64,000 nt of DNA from Melieria omissa (GCA_963971225.1 OZ020269.1:102961067-103025066), one strand, 5' to 3'; shown: positions 1 to 11,351, counted from the first letter of the stretch. Made by a program: numbers and translations. The notes: a model not told the origin generated them from the sequence alone.

Positions 1-1255
1 ATATAAAAATAAAACGAAGTAATCTAGAATTTTTTTCACAATTTATTCCTACTCTTCGGTCTTTAAGTATGAAATAGTCCATATTTATTTCTATTTTTTT
101 CCTCCGTATGCCACCAACCGCACTTTTCGTCGGAGTCCTGCCATAAATTTTTGCACGAAAAATTCGTTCACTTTTTTAGACCCCCACAACCACTTCCTCC
201 GGAACTCTTCTTTTGTCGATACCCTCGCATCACTCTTCTTTAAAATGCCTATAACTATCGACCACTAGTTTGCGATAGGGCGGAGTTCCGGGCTGTTAGG
301 CGGATTAAACTCGCGCTGTACATATTCCATCCTATATGGAGAATATTCTCTTCTTACCACTACAGAGTTTCTCTGGAGGAGTGGCAAGTAGCCAAGTCTG
401 GCCAAAACAACGGTTTTGATGTGTGGCGACGAATAAGAGGCCACAGTCTCTTTTCAAAGCAGTCTTCCCGGTAAATATTGCCCTTCATTGTGCCGACTGT
501 TACAAAAGGGTTTGTTTTAACACCGCACGAACAGATGGCTTGCCAAACCATGGTCTTCTTTGGGAATTTTGCCCTTGATTTAACCTTGTATTCATCAGCA
601 ACATCTTGGCGATTCGAGGTTGTGTAGAAATCTTGCCCAGCTAAAAATGTAAAGTTGTTGTAGCAGTATGTTTCTTCATCCATGATCACACTATTGAATT
701 TCGTTAGCCAATTTTCGAACAAGTTTCAAAAACGGTGCTACACTGTGAGATTTCGTTTCGCGTCCCGATCTGGTACTACTTGAGCCTTGTAACTCTTCCA
801 GCTTACTCGCCTCTTGGCTTTCTGGACGAACGATGACGATTTCTTCACGATTTAAGCCACCGAACGACTTGACATTCGCGGATTTTTTTTAAATGCGGCA
901 ATCACTTTCTTCGTGCATCTAACGTCCTTCTGGCCATGATCACCACCACTACCTGCCTTACGATCAATCCTCAGCCTTTCATTACAATTTTTCAACACAA
1001 AATTTAGCTTCATTGTAATTCGGCGTATACTGAGGTTGGGATTCGTAGTGTGTTCGTGCAAGATGAGTTTTCTGCGTTCGTATTCGTTTGCCATTTTCTT
1101 ACCAATAAAACGGGTTTTGCAAAGTTTTTTTAATTGAATATTGAAAACCAAGTCATGGAGTACTTACGTCTAAAATTTTACTATTCAATGAGTTTTATTT
1201 TAAAAGATACAGGGGTTTTAAAGTGTCCCTATTTTGGTGTGCACACCCTTTAAAT
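1..1255 (-). mobile_element. ITmD37E-like Tc1/mariner-superfamily element, degraded
   Basis: A transposase relic fills this segment on the minus strand. Its right side (transposase 5' side) carries GTGTGCACACC near 1240-1250, and its left end is at or beyond the window edge, so the terminal repeats could not be paired. The order of conserved blocks on the minus strand (HTH region near 870-1094, catalytic region near 360-720, C-terminal block near 110-330) shows an almost full-length but broken copy. Assignment to the ITmD37E group rests on recalled family motifs. Confidence 0.7.
50..1094 (-). pseudogene. ITmD37E-type transposase pseudogene
   Basis: A DDE transposase for cut-and-paste movement, now inactive. 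On the minus strand the start is the ATG at 1094-1092 (MANEYERRK), followed by an N-terminal DNA-binding region and the block RKAGSGG. The reading frame breaks between about 852 and 722. It resumes with IMDEETY (first catalytic Asp), then KKTMVWQAICSCG, and FWPDLATCH (second catalytic Asp) near 375. The last block, with a degraded copy of the family's NSPELRPIE motif that should carry the final catalytic residue, lies near 260-330 in another frame and contains an in-frame stop. So at least two frame disruptions are visible. What is seen is the motif order; the family name is from established insect element families. Confidence 0.75.
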
Positions 1256-1289
1256 AGTTTTGTCCTACGATGATTAGATAGTGATCTAC

Positions 1290-1920
1290 TATCCTTGCTA
1301 AAATGGTTCTAAAAAAAGATTAAACATTATGCCAAAAATGATGTTCGAAGGAGAGAAGACATTGAGAATCTGTCCCAAGAAGAGAATGTATGTCCCAAGT
1401 GGGATTCAAACAATCAATGGTGCCAGAATATTTGAACTTTGGTATAGGGATCCACATCCTCAAAGGAGAGAAGGTATTCTGAGTGAGCTAAGTACATCTG
1501 AAGCAGGGTTTAAACATTCAATGAAGCTGGCAATAATAACAAAATGTTTTTACTTCAGAAGCGGGATACAAACATTCAATGAAACTAGAAAAGATAACAA
1601 AATGTTTTCAGTTTGGGAGAGGAATCATAGTTTTATAAGTAGAGAATTATGGATGAGTTATATATGTGAAAAATATCCTACTTCTACCAAACATTCGATG
1701 ATGCTGGTGAAGATATCATTGTATTTTTACTTTGGTATAGGAATCATAATGTTTAAGGTAGAAAAAAAAATATTGTGGAAGAGTTTTGAATGTTCAAAGT
1801 GGGCTTTAAATATTAAATAAAAATATCAGATGACACCTGAGCATTATCTGGTGAGCTGGTGAAGATACCATAGTCTTCCAACTTTGGTATAGACAGACTT
1901 AGAAAGTTGAAAGTCTGAAA
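1290..1920. repeat. Degenerate tandem repeat tract
   Basis: Related phrases recur imperfectly: AACATTCAATGAAGCTGG-like at about 1510, 1568 and 1687, and TTTGGTATAGG(G/A)ATC at about 1438 and 1731. The spacing is irregular (about 60 to 120 bp), as in an old decayed minisatellite. The 163-codon open frame through it (1329-1820) follows the repeat and has no recognisable domain. Confidence 0.45.
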
Positions 1921-2300
1921 AATTTACATATTTAGAAACAGGACCACCTGGAATATAAAGAATCGTGCTAGCCATGTTCATTGGCCAATACGTAAAGTGG
2001 TAAGACACAGTTCTTTACGAATTGACAATATTGGATTGAAAATCAGTTGATGTTGTAGTGGGTCTTCAACTAAGAACTGGTGAGAAAATTAGTATGGAAC
2101 CATTTTATGAGATAATAAATATTCGTAGTTAGAAACCAAACCAACTGGGTTACTCATTTATGGATATTCCGGAGGAATTGGGTTAAAGGTAGCAGTCTAC
2201 CAAAAAGCTTACTTGCATTATCGCAAGTCAGTTCTTATGTTTGTGTTAAATTTTTGTTGTTGAACTGAAGATGAATAAAAAAAGGCGGCATTTAAAAAAA
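1920..2300. other. AT-rich DNA, nothing recognised
   Basis: No coding signal, terminal repeat or RNA gene is visible on either strand. Confidence 0.4.
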
Positions 2301-2304
2301 TGTA

Positions 2305-2454
2305 TGTACCTATATATTTTTATTTTTTTATGAGAAGTAAATGACACAAATTATAAAACAAATTTTAGGAGATTTATTTTAACATTTGGGGAGGAATTTT
2401 TTTAATATTTTTTAAGATTTCGTAGATAGTCATTTCATGTATCTGGCAACACTG
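2305..2454 (+). mobile_element. Right end of a hAT-type MITE, copy 1
   Basis: About 150 bp resemble the 3' half of the complete MITE at 7822-8157, ending in ATCTGGCAACACTG, the hAT-like terminal repeat. No matching left terminus was found upstream, so this is a solo right end. Confidence 0.6.
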
Positions 2455-2575
2455 ATCCCAGTATGATCTCGAGTTGTTATCGAATAATCCAGCATCGCCT
2501 CGAGTTGTTCTCGATTATTTCAGCCCCGTATCACAGCGAGTCGTTTCTGCGATTATTCCATCGACATTTTAATTT
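2455..2575 (+). repeat. Three imperfect ~35-bp repeats
   Basis: The phrases CTCGAGTTGTTATCGAATAA, CTCGAGTTGTTCTCGATTAT and GCGAGTCGTTTCTGCGATTA follow each other, each ending in a TTATT(C/T) stretch. The array lies exactly between two hAT-type right ends. Confidence 0.55.
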
Positions 2576-2579
2576 TTTT

Positions 2580-2721
2580 AATTTTTTTTTGTAAAGTCTT
2601 ATTCCTTTAAAATGACTCATAGTATAAAAATATTGTAGGAGATTTTTTTATCTTTTGGGAGGAAATTTTAGTATTTTTTTAGAATTTAAGAGAAAGTAAT
2701 TTTAGGTATCTGGCAGCACTG
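2580..2721 (+). mobile_element. Right end of a hAT-type MITE, copy 2
   Basis: A second copy of the same sequence (GTAGGAGATTTTTTTATC through ATCTGGCAGCACTG), 267 bp after copy 1. It again lacks a left terminus. Confidence 0.6.
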
Positions 2722-3100
2722 GTGCGATATCATTTTGTCTTAGCCAATAGACAGTCAGAGGAGTCTATATACCAAATTTTACAAATATATACCAAATATA
2801 CCAAATTTTACATCAAATCAACTCGCTCGGTAATATTAAAATGCTGAAATAATAAATGTAACAAGTCATCTTTTTGTGTGCTTTAAGTAGTCATTCAACC
2901 TGTCATTTCAACCTAACCTAATCTTGATTGCTTTAATGAACTGTTTAATGAATTCAGTTGCTTTTTAAAAAATGAGCGCTTTTAATTTGCAATCAGTTCA
3001 ATTAAATAAAATTCTCAAAATCTGCTCCAACTGAATTCACAAAATTCGAACTTAAGTACTGTTTTTAATTGTTAGAGTTTTAAAAATATCAAAAGAGATT
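2722..3100. other. AT-rich DNA, nothing recognised
   Basis: Contains an isolated CCTAACCTAATC motif near 2916 of the kind seen in the SINE tail at 61 kb. Nothing else can be supported. Confidence 0.35.
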
Positions 3101-4000
3101 CACCGATTCAGCGTTCGCCAGTTCCGCCAAATCGGCATTGTAGAGATCGCGCCGCTTTTATCTTTGCTGTCGCATCTTCCATTAAGCAGATTCCCTTACA
3201 GCGGCCCTGAAAAATGTGTTACAAGCTTTAATTAAGCCAGTTGCAATCACGCCCCGCGCCAGTCAGCAGCAGCAGCCAGTGTCCTCGCAACAAATCATGT
3301 TCGTGATTAATTTCGCGCTTTCACACCTCGGCCTATAATCACAGCGCAGCGTTACAAACACTGAAAATATGTATGTATGTACCACTGAAACAACAACAAC
3401 AACAATAACATCAAATTGAAGTTAATGTACAATGAAAACAAAAGCTGCAAGGCGAAAATTATAAATACGTTAATCACACTTGAGCCTAAAGCCAAAACGG
3501 GCACACAACGTTGCCGCATTTTCGACCAGACGAAACCGAATACGAGTACTCCGACAGCTGCTCGAAATCGTTATCATTTATAATTTTGCACGCTTGCAGG
3601 TTTTTATTGCCGTGAAATTGCCAATAATTACCAGCAACAATAACAACAATTCGGAATGCACCAAAAACAAACCGACACCGCCGCAGTTGCAGTTGCAGCG
3701 CATTGAGTTAAGAGTGTTTGGAGTCGAGTTGAGTCGAGTTGGAGTGAAGTAAAGTTGTCATGTGGAGCAATTTTCATATATCAAAATATGCAACTGCAGT
3801 TGCTGAACTTGACGGAGTTGACCGCATGTGGTGGCTCGCAGCAGTTGCAGCAGCTTTGCGAATCAATCATTTTGATGCGTTCGAGTCGGCGCAGACTGAC
3901 GTAAATTATGATGACCTGTGCATCGGGTGAGCTCAGAAGGAAAGTGGGCTTGAAAGCTTAACTCAAATTAAGTGCTTAGGGGAATTTTCTGGTATTGATT
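3100..4000. other. GC-richer unique DNA island
   Basis: Non-repetitive DNA with CAG/CAA tracts (3267-3283, 3391-3407) and GCAGTTGCAG runs (3683-3697, 3795-3855). Short open frames here lack codon structure or domains. This looks like conserved intergenic or intronic DNA into which neighbouring elements inserted (inference). Confidence 0.4.
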
Positions 4001-5200
4001 TTATGTAACAAGTCAAGGTGCAAGAGGATTTTTTAGTAAGTTTTGTTGGTCCTGTAGACTCAAATCAGTTGGAGGAATGGAAGATGAGACTTGGATTTTG
4101 TTTGAGCCAATAGGTTCAACACAGTAAATCCCAAAAATTTTAGAATAAGGTTATTGAAGCATAAGAGCTCAAAATTGCCAGCAAAAACTGAAAATTTTAC
4201 ACAATAGTTTTTAGTCTTTCATACCTCAAGCAATGTGTTTCTTAGCTTCTAAAAGGTATCAATAAAAAACCAGCTTTTTTAAAACCAGCTGCTGTCAATT
4301 CGTGGTTGTTCTGATGACACAGATGCGAACACTTATTATTATAGATAAATCGAGCGTTGCGAAAACATAAAAAAAATTTGTTTTTGCAATCACTAAAACA
4401 ACACACAAATTCATTCAAAACTACGCACTGGGTGGTAAAGCTGAAAAAACAAAAATAATATTAGCGCTACTTAAGGACCAAATGGGAATATAATAAAAAA
4501 CAACAAAAAACATGCACCCAAAAAAAGGCTGGCAAAATAGTTAAATGTGTTTTACCGCGCCGCGCAGGGATTCAATTAAGCAAGGATCAACGGTGAAACA
4601 TTTTCAATGGGGTGAGTTGTTTCTTTTTGCCGCAAGGACTCGACGCTCATTTTAAATGAGTTTTTAATCTCTAATCGTTTTACAATGGGTATGTAAACAT
4701 AAACACGCAACACCAGCAACAATAAGTTGAAGGATCAAATGTAAAGACAATGATAGATCCAAACCCGAAAGAGAGCAATGCAGGCATACAATTTAATTGT
4801 TCATATATATTTTTCATAACAAAAGGGAATCAGTTTCTGGCAGTAATATTACATGATCGTGAAGTCTATGTTTTTCTTTTTTTAACAAAATTTTGGGGAT
4901 GTCCTTGTGGATACATGAATGATAATTACGTGGGTTATAGGTAGGCTGATAGATCAAAGGTATATAGAAGACTAATTTCTTAAAGTTCTGATTGTATGTT
5001 AGTAGGTAGGAGATCAATTTTGTACGAACGTACATAAGTAAGTAGGTCGTTTTTTGCTGTTCCGAAGGGATCACTCATATGCCAAAGTGATCCATTGTGA
5101 TACCACAATTTTCTGCTCTCATATATCCCGTTAACAGAACCAGTTAGAGCTTCTAACAAAACGAAATATAATGTGAATAGTCCTATCGAAACAAATTTTC
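4000..5200. other. AT-rich spacer
   Basis: No gene is supported. A 17-bp string CCATTGTGATACCACAA at about 5091 matches the tail of SINE family A (compare 22294 and 61005 reversed) and may be a small relic of it. Confidence 0.35.
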
Positions 5201-5760
5201 AGGTTGTCCTAGAAGAACTCGCTCAGTTTGAGAACAGTTGTAGAGAAGAGGGGAAACAGATACTCTTCGACAACTCTTAAGAATATTTGTGATTACTCAT
5301 TTAAGTTGTGTCATTCTTCTTCTTCACCCATGCTGAAAGACTGGAGCTGTTTTCTAACGACTTCTATCGTATTTGTATGAACGGAGAAGAGAAATTAAAT
5401 ATACCGCACATCTTATGCACTTGTCCTGCTTTATCCAGAAGAAGGTTGAACCAGGTAACTTCTTCTTTAGCAGTCTTCTTTAACAGAAACTTAAGTCGGT
5501 AAGACGTGAGAAGTTAAAACTGGTTCACTGAGTGAGCGATCTTATGTTCAATTGTTTTGTGGCTAAGACAGATTTGCCTTAGGGTCGCCACTGCTGCCTT
5601 CATACCTACTTCGTTCTACGAGGTTTATGCTCGGCTGACGGTCGTACCAGAGGTTAATTCGGGCTTGAGAGGGATGGTTTTAGGGTTTTAGTGCGGTTAA
5701 AGTTCCACACGGACGAAAGCTTTGGCTTTTGATGCTTTCCCTCTTTATAACAAAAAGAAC
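5200..5760 (+). mobile_element. LINE 3'-end relic (Jockey/I-group)
   Basis: The frame near 5340-5450 reads FYRICMNGEEKLNIPHILCT followed by CPALSRRRLN. This is the cysteine-rich C-terminal tail that follows RNase H in Jockey/I-group non-LTR retrotransposons (C..C, EE, HILC..CPAL..RR). No RT core is present. The rest, to about 5760, would be 3' UTR. It is 5'-truncated and decayed. Confidence 0.55.
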
Positions 5761-5859
5761 GTCCTCTTCTTGTTAGAATTATTTTTTTCAACTTGGTCAC
5801 ACACAGACTACCAAAAGATGTACGCAGGTGGTAAGTAAATAAAGAAAAAAAATCAATTA

Positions 5860-6235
5860 AAATTTGAATTTTGATGAAACTTTATTCAAAAATAATATTT
5901 GGTTTGTGCCATTAGTAATGGAATATGACATAATTCAAATGACCGTCACGAGCAGCCTGGCACACCTCGATTCTTTGTAGGTAATTTTCGATGACTTTTT
6001 TACATATAGCAGGCTGTAAGGCGCCAAGAACTGCGCGTATGTTGTTCTTAAAATGCTCCAGAGTCTGCGGATTGTCCCCAAAGAAAAAAGTCCAAAGGGT
6101 TCAGATCGCACGATCTTGACGGCCAATTGGCATCACCAAAACGCGATATATGAAAGTGAAGAAGAGCGTCAGTATTTGAAAGCACAGTGATGGCTTGCAA
6201 GTCATTTTTATAGTGCTTGCGCCGCTCTTTAGTCT
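5860..6235 (-). pseudogene. Tc1/mariner-superfamily transposase C-terminal relic
   Basis: On the minus strand, near 6185-6070, the translation contains HFHISRFGDANWPSRSCD then LNPLDFFLWG, the block around the last catalytic acidic residue of mariner-superfamily transposases (usual form RSPDLTPLDFFLWG). Downstream, in a shifted frame, a helical tail can be read (KSHRKLPTKNRGVPGCS near 5945-6000). Stops and frameshifts interrupt it. The upstream catalytic residues are not recognisable, so it is a dead fragment. Confidence 0.6.
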
Positions 6236-6429
6236 ATAGGGACCCGTTGAACCTTTATGTGCAAATTACAAAAAACTCAGACGTGCTGGACTATTACTTT
6301 GTTCGGCAAAAAGAATATGTACAACGTCCTCTTTCAGAAATATACGGTCGTTACTCTGTTGCAGAAATGCTGTTGTACAGTGTTATCGTTAAGACCGAAT
6401 TTTGGATAGATCCAGTAGATTAAAGAATT

Positions 6430-7150
6430 ATAAAAGCAAGTTTGATAAAGTAGGTTTGGTCTAAAAACAAAAGACAAAAGAACACTTTGCTAGAAATAAA
6501 TTTGCTTTATGATGATTTTTAAATAAAAATTTCAAGTTTTAAATGGTAAAATGATTAAATTTAAATATAAATTGTTTTTAAAGTGGTCATCAACTAATAC
6601 CAAAGAACTTCTTGTTTGGAAATATTTTAGTTCTGATGATTAACTAAATTTGAAAATATAAAATTTTTTATTCTGATGATTTTTGTATTCAAATAGACTA
6701 TTTTTCGAAGTGATGATCCACTGATGTTAAAGAACTTCTTGGAGATCTTTTAGTTCTAATTAACCTAAGTTGAAAAAATTTTTATATATATTTTCAGATT
6801 TAATATATTCATTCAATAATTCAACTTCTTCTTCCAAAATACTTCAGCGGACATTCTTTAAAGTCTCAAATTTTTTCAAATATTAAATATAGAAAATTGT
6901 TAAACATAAATTTCCCAATTTAATTTCTCTGAATTTTCACGCACACACACACACACATTTAAATCGATTCAAACGCTTGTTAAAGCACTTTGAGGCAGCT
7001 TAAAGAACCATTCCGAAAAAATTGCATAAATTCCAAAATAATGTACATGTAGGAAAATCCACGAAAAATCAACGGATATTGGCGAAATAAATCAGCAAGG
7101 CATAATTTGATTCGTCCTTCTCGCTCCTGTCGCGACTCAAGTCGATAACA
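6430..7150. other. AT-rich DNA with a short CA tract
   Basis: A (CA)n tract lies at about 6940-6956. No gene or terminal repeat is seen. Confidence 0.4.
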
Positions 7151-7813
7151 ATGCCTGCGAGCTGAACGCAATCACGCCACATTGCGCGCAGTAAGCGGCA
7201 ACAAAGCCGTCAGCATGTGTTGCCACTTTGCACCTACCGCCCCGCCTTCGTGCCACTTGACGTTCAATACCATTTCACTGTCAATTTAATCACCTGCCAG
7301 CGCAAGATGTGCACGCAGAGACGTCAAAATGCGCAGCGCGTTCGCAGCCAGCGACGCCTTTCGTGCGTGAGTCAATAGCGCTGCGCTACTTCCGTTTCCG
7401 TTAGACGAGTTTGGAGACAACGAAGCGCGGTTGCTTATTGTCTGCTTGTCTGTCTGTCTTTCAGTTGCGACTTTTTCATTTCCCTAATTCTTTTGCATGT
7501 TCGCGAGGGAAAAAAGCAAATATCTGAGCTGCAATCGAAGCGAGTAGCAAATGCTGGCAGCAAAATGCGGGGTTCACTGTGCCATAATAAAAACAATAAA
7601 GTGTCAAATATTCGTTGACTTAATAAAATCTGACAAAATCTTAAGATGACCTTTGAGATCTTGAGAGAAGCTTGTTGTGGAATTTGGGTTTATTTAAGAA
7701 ATTTTTCATTTAATTTTTCATATAACCATCACTTAATTTTTGAGCACAAATTCCATCACCAACAAATCTTTCATGTGTATTAAACAATAATTTGGGTCAG
7801 CAGCAACTGCAAT
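7150..7813. other. GC-richer unique DNA island
   Basis: Unique sequence with TCTGTCTGTC near 7440-7460 and no supported reading frame. It is interrupted at 7814 by the hAT-type MITE. Confidence 0.4.
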
Positions 7814-7821
7814 CTGCGTGG

Positions 7822-8157
7822 CAGTGTTGCCAGATCAGGAGATTTCCTTCTAGTTTTAAGAAATTGTTGGCCTTTTAGGAGAATTTTTAGGAGAAAGAAT
7901 TGTTTAGGAGAAAGTTTAGAAAATTTATATTTTATGTTCGCGGATTTTTCGGATCCTTAGTGGATTTTTGGAAGATTTTTGGATAACGAAGTATGATATA
8001 GATTAAGTATATATTTTGATTTTTTTATGAAAAGTTTAGTTCCTCTAAAATGATGCAAATTTTTAAACAATTTTATTAGATTTTTTTTTTGGTAAGAAAT
8101 TTTAGTATTTTTTGTTAAGATTTAAGAGAAAGTAATTTCAGGTATCTGGTAACACTG
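7822..8157 (+). mobile_element. Complete non-autonomous hAT-type MITE (336 bp)
   Basis: Ends are CAGTGTTGCCAGAT (7822-7835) and ATCTGGTAACACTG (8144-8157), inverted with one mismatch. The element is flanked by a perfect 8-bp direct repeat CTGCGTGG at 7814-7821 and 8158-8165. Eight-bp target duplications with CAG-start ends are diagnostic of hAT (P elements also make 8 bp but have different ends). No open frame encodes a transposase. The interior is AT-rich and repeats TTTTAGGAGAA. Confidence 0.85.
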
Positions 8158-8165
8158 CTGCGTGG

Positions 8166-9340
8166 TTGCAACTGTCGCCTGGCACTCATTGTTGCAAGCT
8201 TTGTTGCATACGAAATTAGTGTAGCAAGCAAAGTTTTATCGAAAGCAAACATGGCAGCGAATTTTGTGTGCACTGCTGACACAGATTTTGAACCATTTCG
8301 ATTGCACTTCCTTTTCATTAGTTCAGAGACACTCAACTGGCCGCACTTGGGGAATTTGTTGTTCAACGCAGCAACAGCAGACTGGACAATCGAACAACAG
8401 AATACAAGCCAAAAAACTCGATTTCTTGCGTTGCTGACCCATTGTGTCAAAGCGTCAATCAGACCAAAAACACACACAGATAAAAACACACACACACAGC
8501 CCAATACGAGCTCGTCGTATATGTTTTTGGGTGGCAACATTGCTATGCAAAGTTATTGAAGCTGTTATGCAGCACGTGCCACATCAGTGCCAGCATTGGT
8601 CTTGTTGTTGCAGTTGCAGCTAGTTGGCTTCATTATCCCCATGGATTTGCCGCTGCCGTTGCTGCATCTGCTGCAACATTTACATACAAGCAAAAAGATT
8701 GCCAGCAGCAGTGTGGGTGTGTCACAAATGGTGCAACCAGTGCATTATTCCTCCGGTTCGCCGTCGGCCGTTTGCTCTGAGCATTTTACTCTAATGTCCG
8801 CTTAGTCAGGAATACGGCAACGTTTTATTTATTTGTTTATTGAACTGCACCGAGGATAAGGAATTAGTCGAGTGTACGTACGCAGACGGACGACGAAGAG
8901 GCGGCAGCCGGGTCCATTGGAAATTGCATAATCCAATTTGTGCTCCAGTTTCCGCATTAGTTGTTGTTATTATTGTTGCACAAAGCATTGACAATGACAA
9001 AGTAGTCGGCTCCCACAGGTAAATGGACTATTTATTAACGAAGAGAGATGCGACTAAACGAGCGTTGAAGGAAATCACTTTAAATTTAGTTTATTGTTAG
9101 GGGAGTTCTTAGTGTTGTTGTTGTTGTTGTTGTTTGGTAAAGCACACATAAAAATATTTTATGTGGTAACAAAAATACAATTTTATGACATTTCAACTTT
9201 TAATGATTCATTTTTTATGTTGATAAAGCTTTTTAATTCAGTTTGAACTTTTTAGTTCAGTTTGAACTAAAAATCTGACCAAAAATTATAGAAGAGAGAT
9301 TGTATTTTTGGGCTTTTGTCCAAAAATACAAACAAAATAG
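8166..9340. other. GC-richer unique DNA island grading into AT-rich spacer
   Basis: Contains a CA tract (8468-8500), GCAGTTGCAGC and GCTGCC runs, and a GTT run at 9113-9134. Overlapping open frames on both strands (for example 8115-8540 minus and 8251-8559 plus) show no domains and are best explained by composition. Confidence 0.4.
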
Positions 9341-9346
9341 ACTTTT

Positions 9347-9475
9347 GTCGATGACCTCAAAGAGATGAACGTGCAAAACTGGTGGCGCTTAGCAGCGGAT
9401 AGAGAAATCTGGAAGAAGATAGTTGCGGAAGCAGTGGTCTATCCAGGACTGTCATTCTAAGGAAGAAGAAGAAGA
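9347..9475 (+). mobile_element. LINE 3'-terminal fragment
   Basis: The frame 9347-9460 gives LKEMNVQNWWRLAADREIWK and ends ..VVYPGLSF stop. It is followed at once by GGAAGAAGAAGAAGAA, probably the 3' tail. The NWW(R)LA.DRE.WK block is the extreme C terminus of RTE/endonuclease-reverse-transcriptase type LINEs. It is a different family from the copy at 44.4 kb, which has NWRRRARSRGAWREV at this place. Confidence 0.6.
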
Positions 9476-9672
9476 ATTTTAATTTATTTTTATTTATTTA
9501 TTTAAAACGAGGAACAATAATACAATTATTTTTTCACGAAAAATAGAGTGCACTGGTTGCCAGGACCTTTGGCTCGCAGATGAAAAAGAAGTTTATTGCT
9601 ATCATTATTGACTAAGCAGTCATAGTTCAAAGTTCATAGATGAATTATGAAATTCAGTTCAATTCAAGACTC

Positions 9673-9890
9673 TGTACTTACTTACTCAACTGGCCATAAC
9701 AACTCGTTGTGGGATTACGGACTAAAGAAAAAGTTCTCTCCAGGCTTCAGTTGACCATATCAAGAGATAAGGTGTGATCAACTTGGTCCTCACCTAAGAT
9801 GTGGTCTACCCCTTAACAGTCGACCTTCAGCCATCGCCGAATACATTTTTCTTCGGAGTTTCATTGTCCATATGGGCCTCTATACCATTT
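9673..9890 (-). mobile_element. 3' fragment of the 44-kb LINE family, minus strand
   Basis: The reverse complement aligns with 46150-46384: GACAATGAAACTCCGAAGAA matches GGACGACGAAGCTCCGGCGA, and the family 3' end GTTATGGCCAGTTAAGTAAG appears as its complement at 9673-9706. It is diverged, with small deletions, and carries only the last ~75 codons and 3' UTR. Confidence 0.7.
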
Positions 9891-9899
9891 TAAATAGGA

Positions 9900-10130
9900 G
9901 CATTATACTATCTTAAGAAATCTGAAAGGTAGGTAGCCGTGAATGCTCCGATGGGGGGTCATTTAGGTCAAAGAGAGTCTTGAGAGACCCATTGTAAAAA
10001 CACAGTTTTTTGAACTTATATCTCCTGCAAAAAAAACTAGATTGAGCCTCTTACGAAGCTGAATACACTGAGAACAGTCATATCGGCTTGATTTCACAGA
10101 CTGTTGAAGAACTCACACCGGTCAATCTTT
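9900..10130. other. Spacer, nothing recognised
   Basis: No repeat or coding signal could be supported. Confidence 0.3.
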
Positions 10131-10411
10131 GCATTTCCAGAGAATGCAGAACAAGTAGATAAAATATTAAACAAATTTTTCTTCTTCTCTTCATCTATGC
10201 TATTATTATTACTATCTGCGGGGCATGTGCACTGCGACTTAAAAGGTCTATTGTGCATCCTTCATGGTCGTCACAGTTCGTCCGTGCGTCCAGTATCCAA
10301 GAAGAATCTTAGTATATTTCCTAAGGGGCCAATTTTGGCTTGCAGAAGAGGACGTCAAACACCATTTGTAAGGGGCACAATAGATCAATCCTGGTCTCAG
10401 TGCAGTTTACC

Positions 10412-11290
10412 CTAATCAATTCTATCTATATTTCCTAAGCCTCTGGAAACGCAGTCCGAACCTGGTATAATAAAATCACCCAGATGCTTTTCCCGTTTGT
10501 GCATATGCGCAGGGTATGTGGCTAGTATGTGTATTGCAGTTTCATTTTCCTGCAAACAAAATCTACAGAGTTCGTTCACCCTGATACCTAGTTTGGTTAG
10601 ATGATAGTTCAGTCTACAATGCCCTGTCAATATAACTGTGATAATCCGTAGGTTATTCTCTGGGAGACTCATACATTCCTCGAACCTTTTCTTGTTGTAA
10701 GATCTAATAACCATCTTGGAATGTTCAAGGCCCGGTGGATTTTACCAGTATTGATTCCGGATGGTTATCTGGTCTTTCCTGGAAAGGATGGATAATGCAT
10801 CTTTGCCTAGACCACAGAATGGTAGATGACCCCTTCTTGCAAGTGTGTCGGCCTGCTCATTCCCATCAATACTGGCGTGATTCCGGATGGTTATCTGGTC
10901 TTTCCTGGAAAGGATGGATAGTGCTCCTTTGCCTAGACCACAGAAGGGTAGATGCCCCCTTCTTGCAAGTTTGTCGGCCTGCTCATTCCCATCAATACTG
11001 GCGTGACCCGAAACCCAGAGGACCCATACCTGTTTGTAATGGCCTAGTTCGTTCAGCTTTTCAAGACATTGCGAAACCAGTTTGAAGGATACCTGGTAGG
11101 ATCTTAATGTCTTGATTGCCGCTTGGATGTCTGACAGAATCGCGATCTTCCGGCTCCGGTATTTTCTTACCAAATTGAAGTGAGTGGTTCCGAGTATCTA
11201 ATCCCTGGTCCATACACCTCGATACCGTTACATTCCTCCGTAAGGGAGCCATCTGTGTACCAGAAAATCATGTACTGATCCATCAGATAT
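10412..11290 (-). pseudogene. RNase H plus C-terminal tail of a non-LTR retrotransposon
   Basis: Read on the minus strand: FWYTDGSLTEECNG near 11280 holds the first RNase H Asp. IAILSDIQAAIKTL near 11130 corresponds to the SD.QAA motif with its Asp. WVSGHASIDGNEQADKLARR near 11000 corresponds to the WVPGH..I.GNE.AD motif. The tail LTGHCRLNYHL..LGIR..ELCRFC then HILATYPAH ends near 10480. Frame changes occur around 11180 and 10740. The normal HxxC..CP cysteines are partly lost (ATYP for CxCP). It is a dead copy. The block SIDGNEQAD is present twice because of the 126-bp duplication. Confidence 0.75.
10752..11003 (-). repeat. 126-bp in-frame tandem duplication inside RNase H
   Basis: Two adjacent copies (10752-10877 and 10878-11003) share GATTCCGGATGGTTATCTGG and GCCTGCTCATTCCCATCAAT with only a handful of differences. 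The unit equals 42 codons, so the frame is kept through both copies. Confidence 0.85.
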
Positions 11291-11351
11291 GTCTCTGATA
11301 TACCTACCCAGCTTGTTTCATTACTAAGTTCTGTTTTAAATCTTTTGGTGA

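Larger units (their letters stand above)
10190..11335 (-). mobile_element. LINE relic with RNase H domain (Jockey/I-group)
   Basis: Minus-strand fragment starting in RNase H and running to the C-terminal cysteine-rich tail and 3' UTR. The putative 3' UTR contains CACTGCGACTTAAAAGGTCT near 10230, which recurs in diverged form at 18050. The 5' end lacks RT. Inside is a 126-bp tandem duplication. Confidence 0.7.

Noticed and set aside
1329..1820. 163-codon open frame
   Set aside because: Tracks a degenerate tandem repeat and shows no family similarity.
8115..8540. 141-codon minus-strand open frame
   Set aside because: Spans the end of a hAT-type MITE and a CA tract, and the other strand is open too.
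9113..9134. GTT array as a possible CRISPR-like or coding repeat
   Set aside because: Simple trinucleotide run; no spacer structure anywhere in the window and the DNA is eukaryotic.
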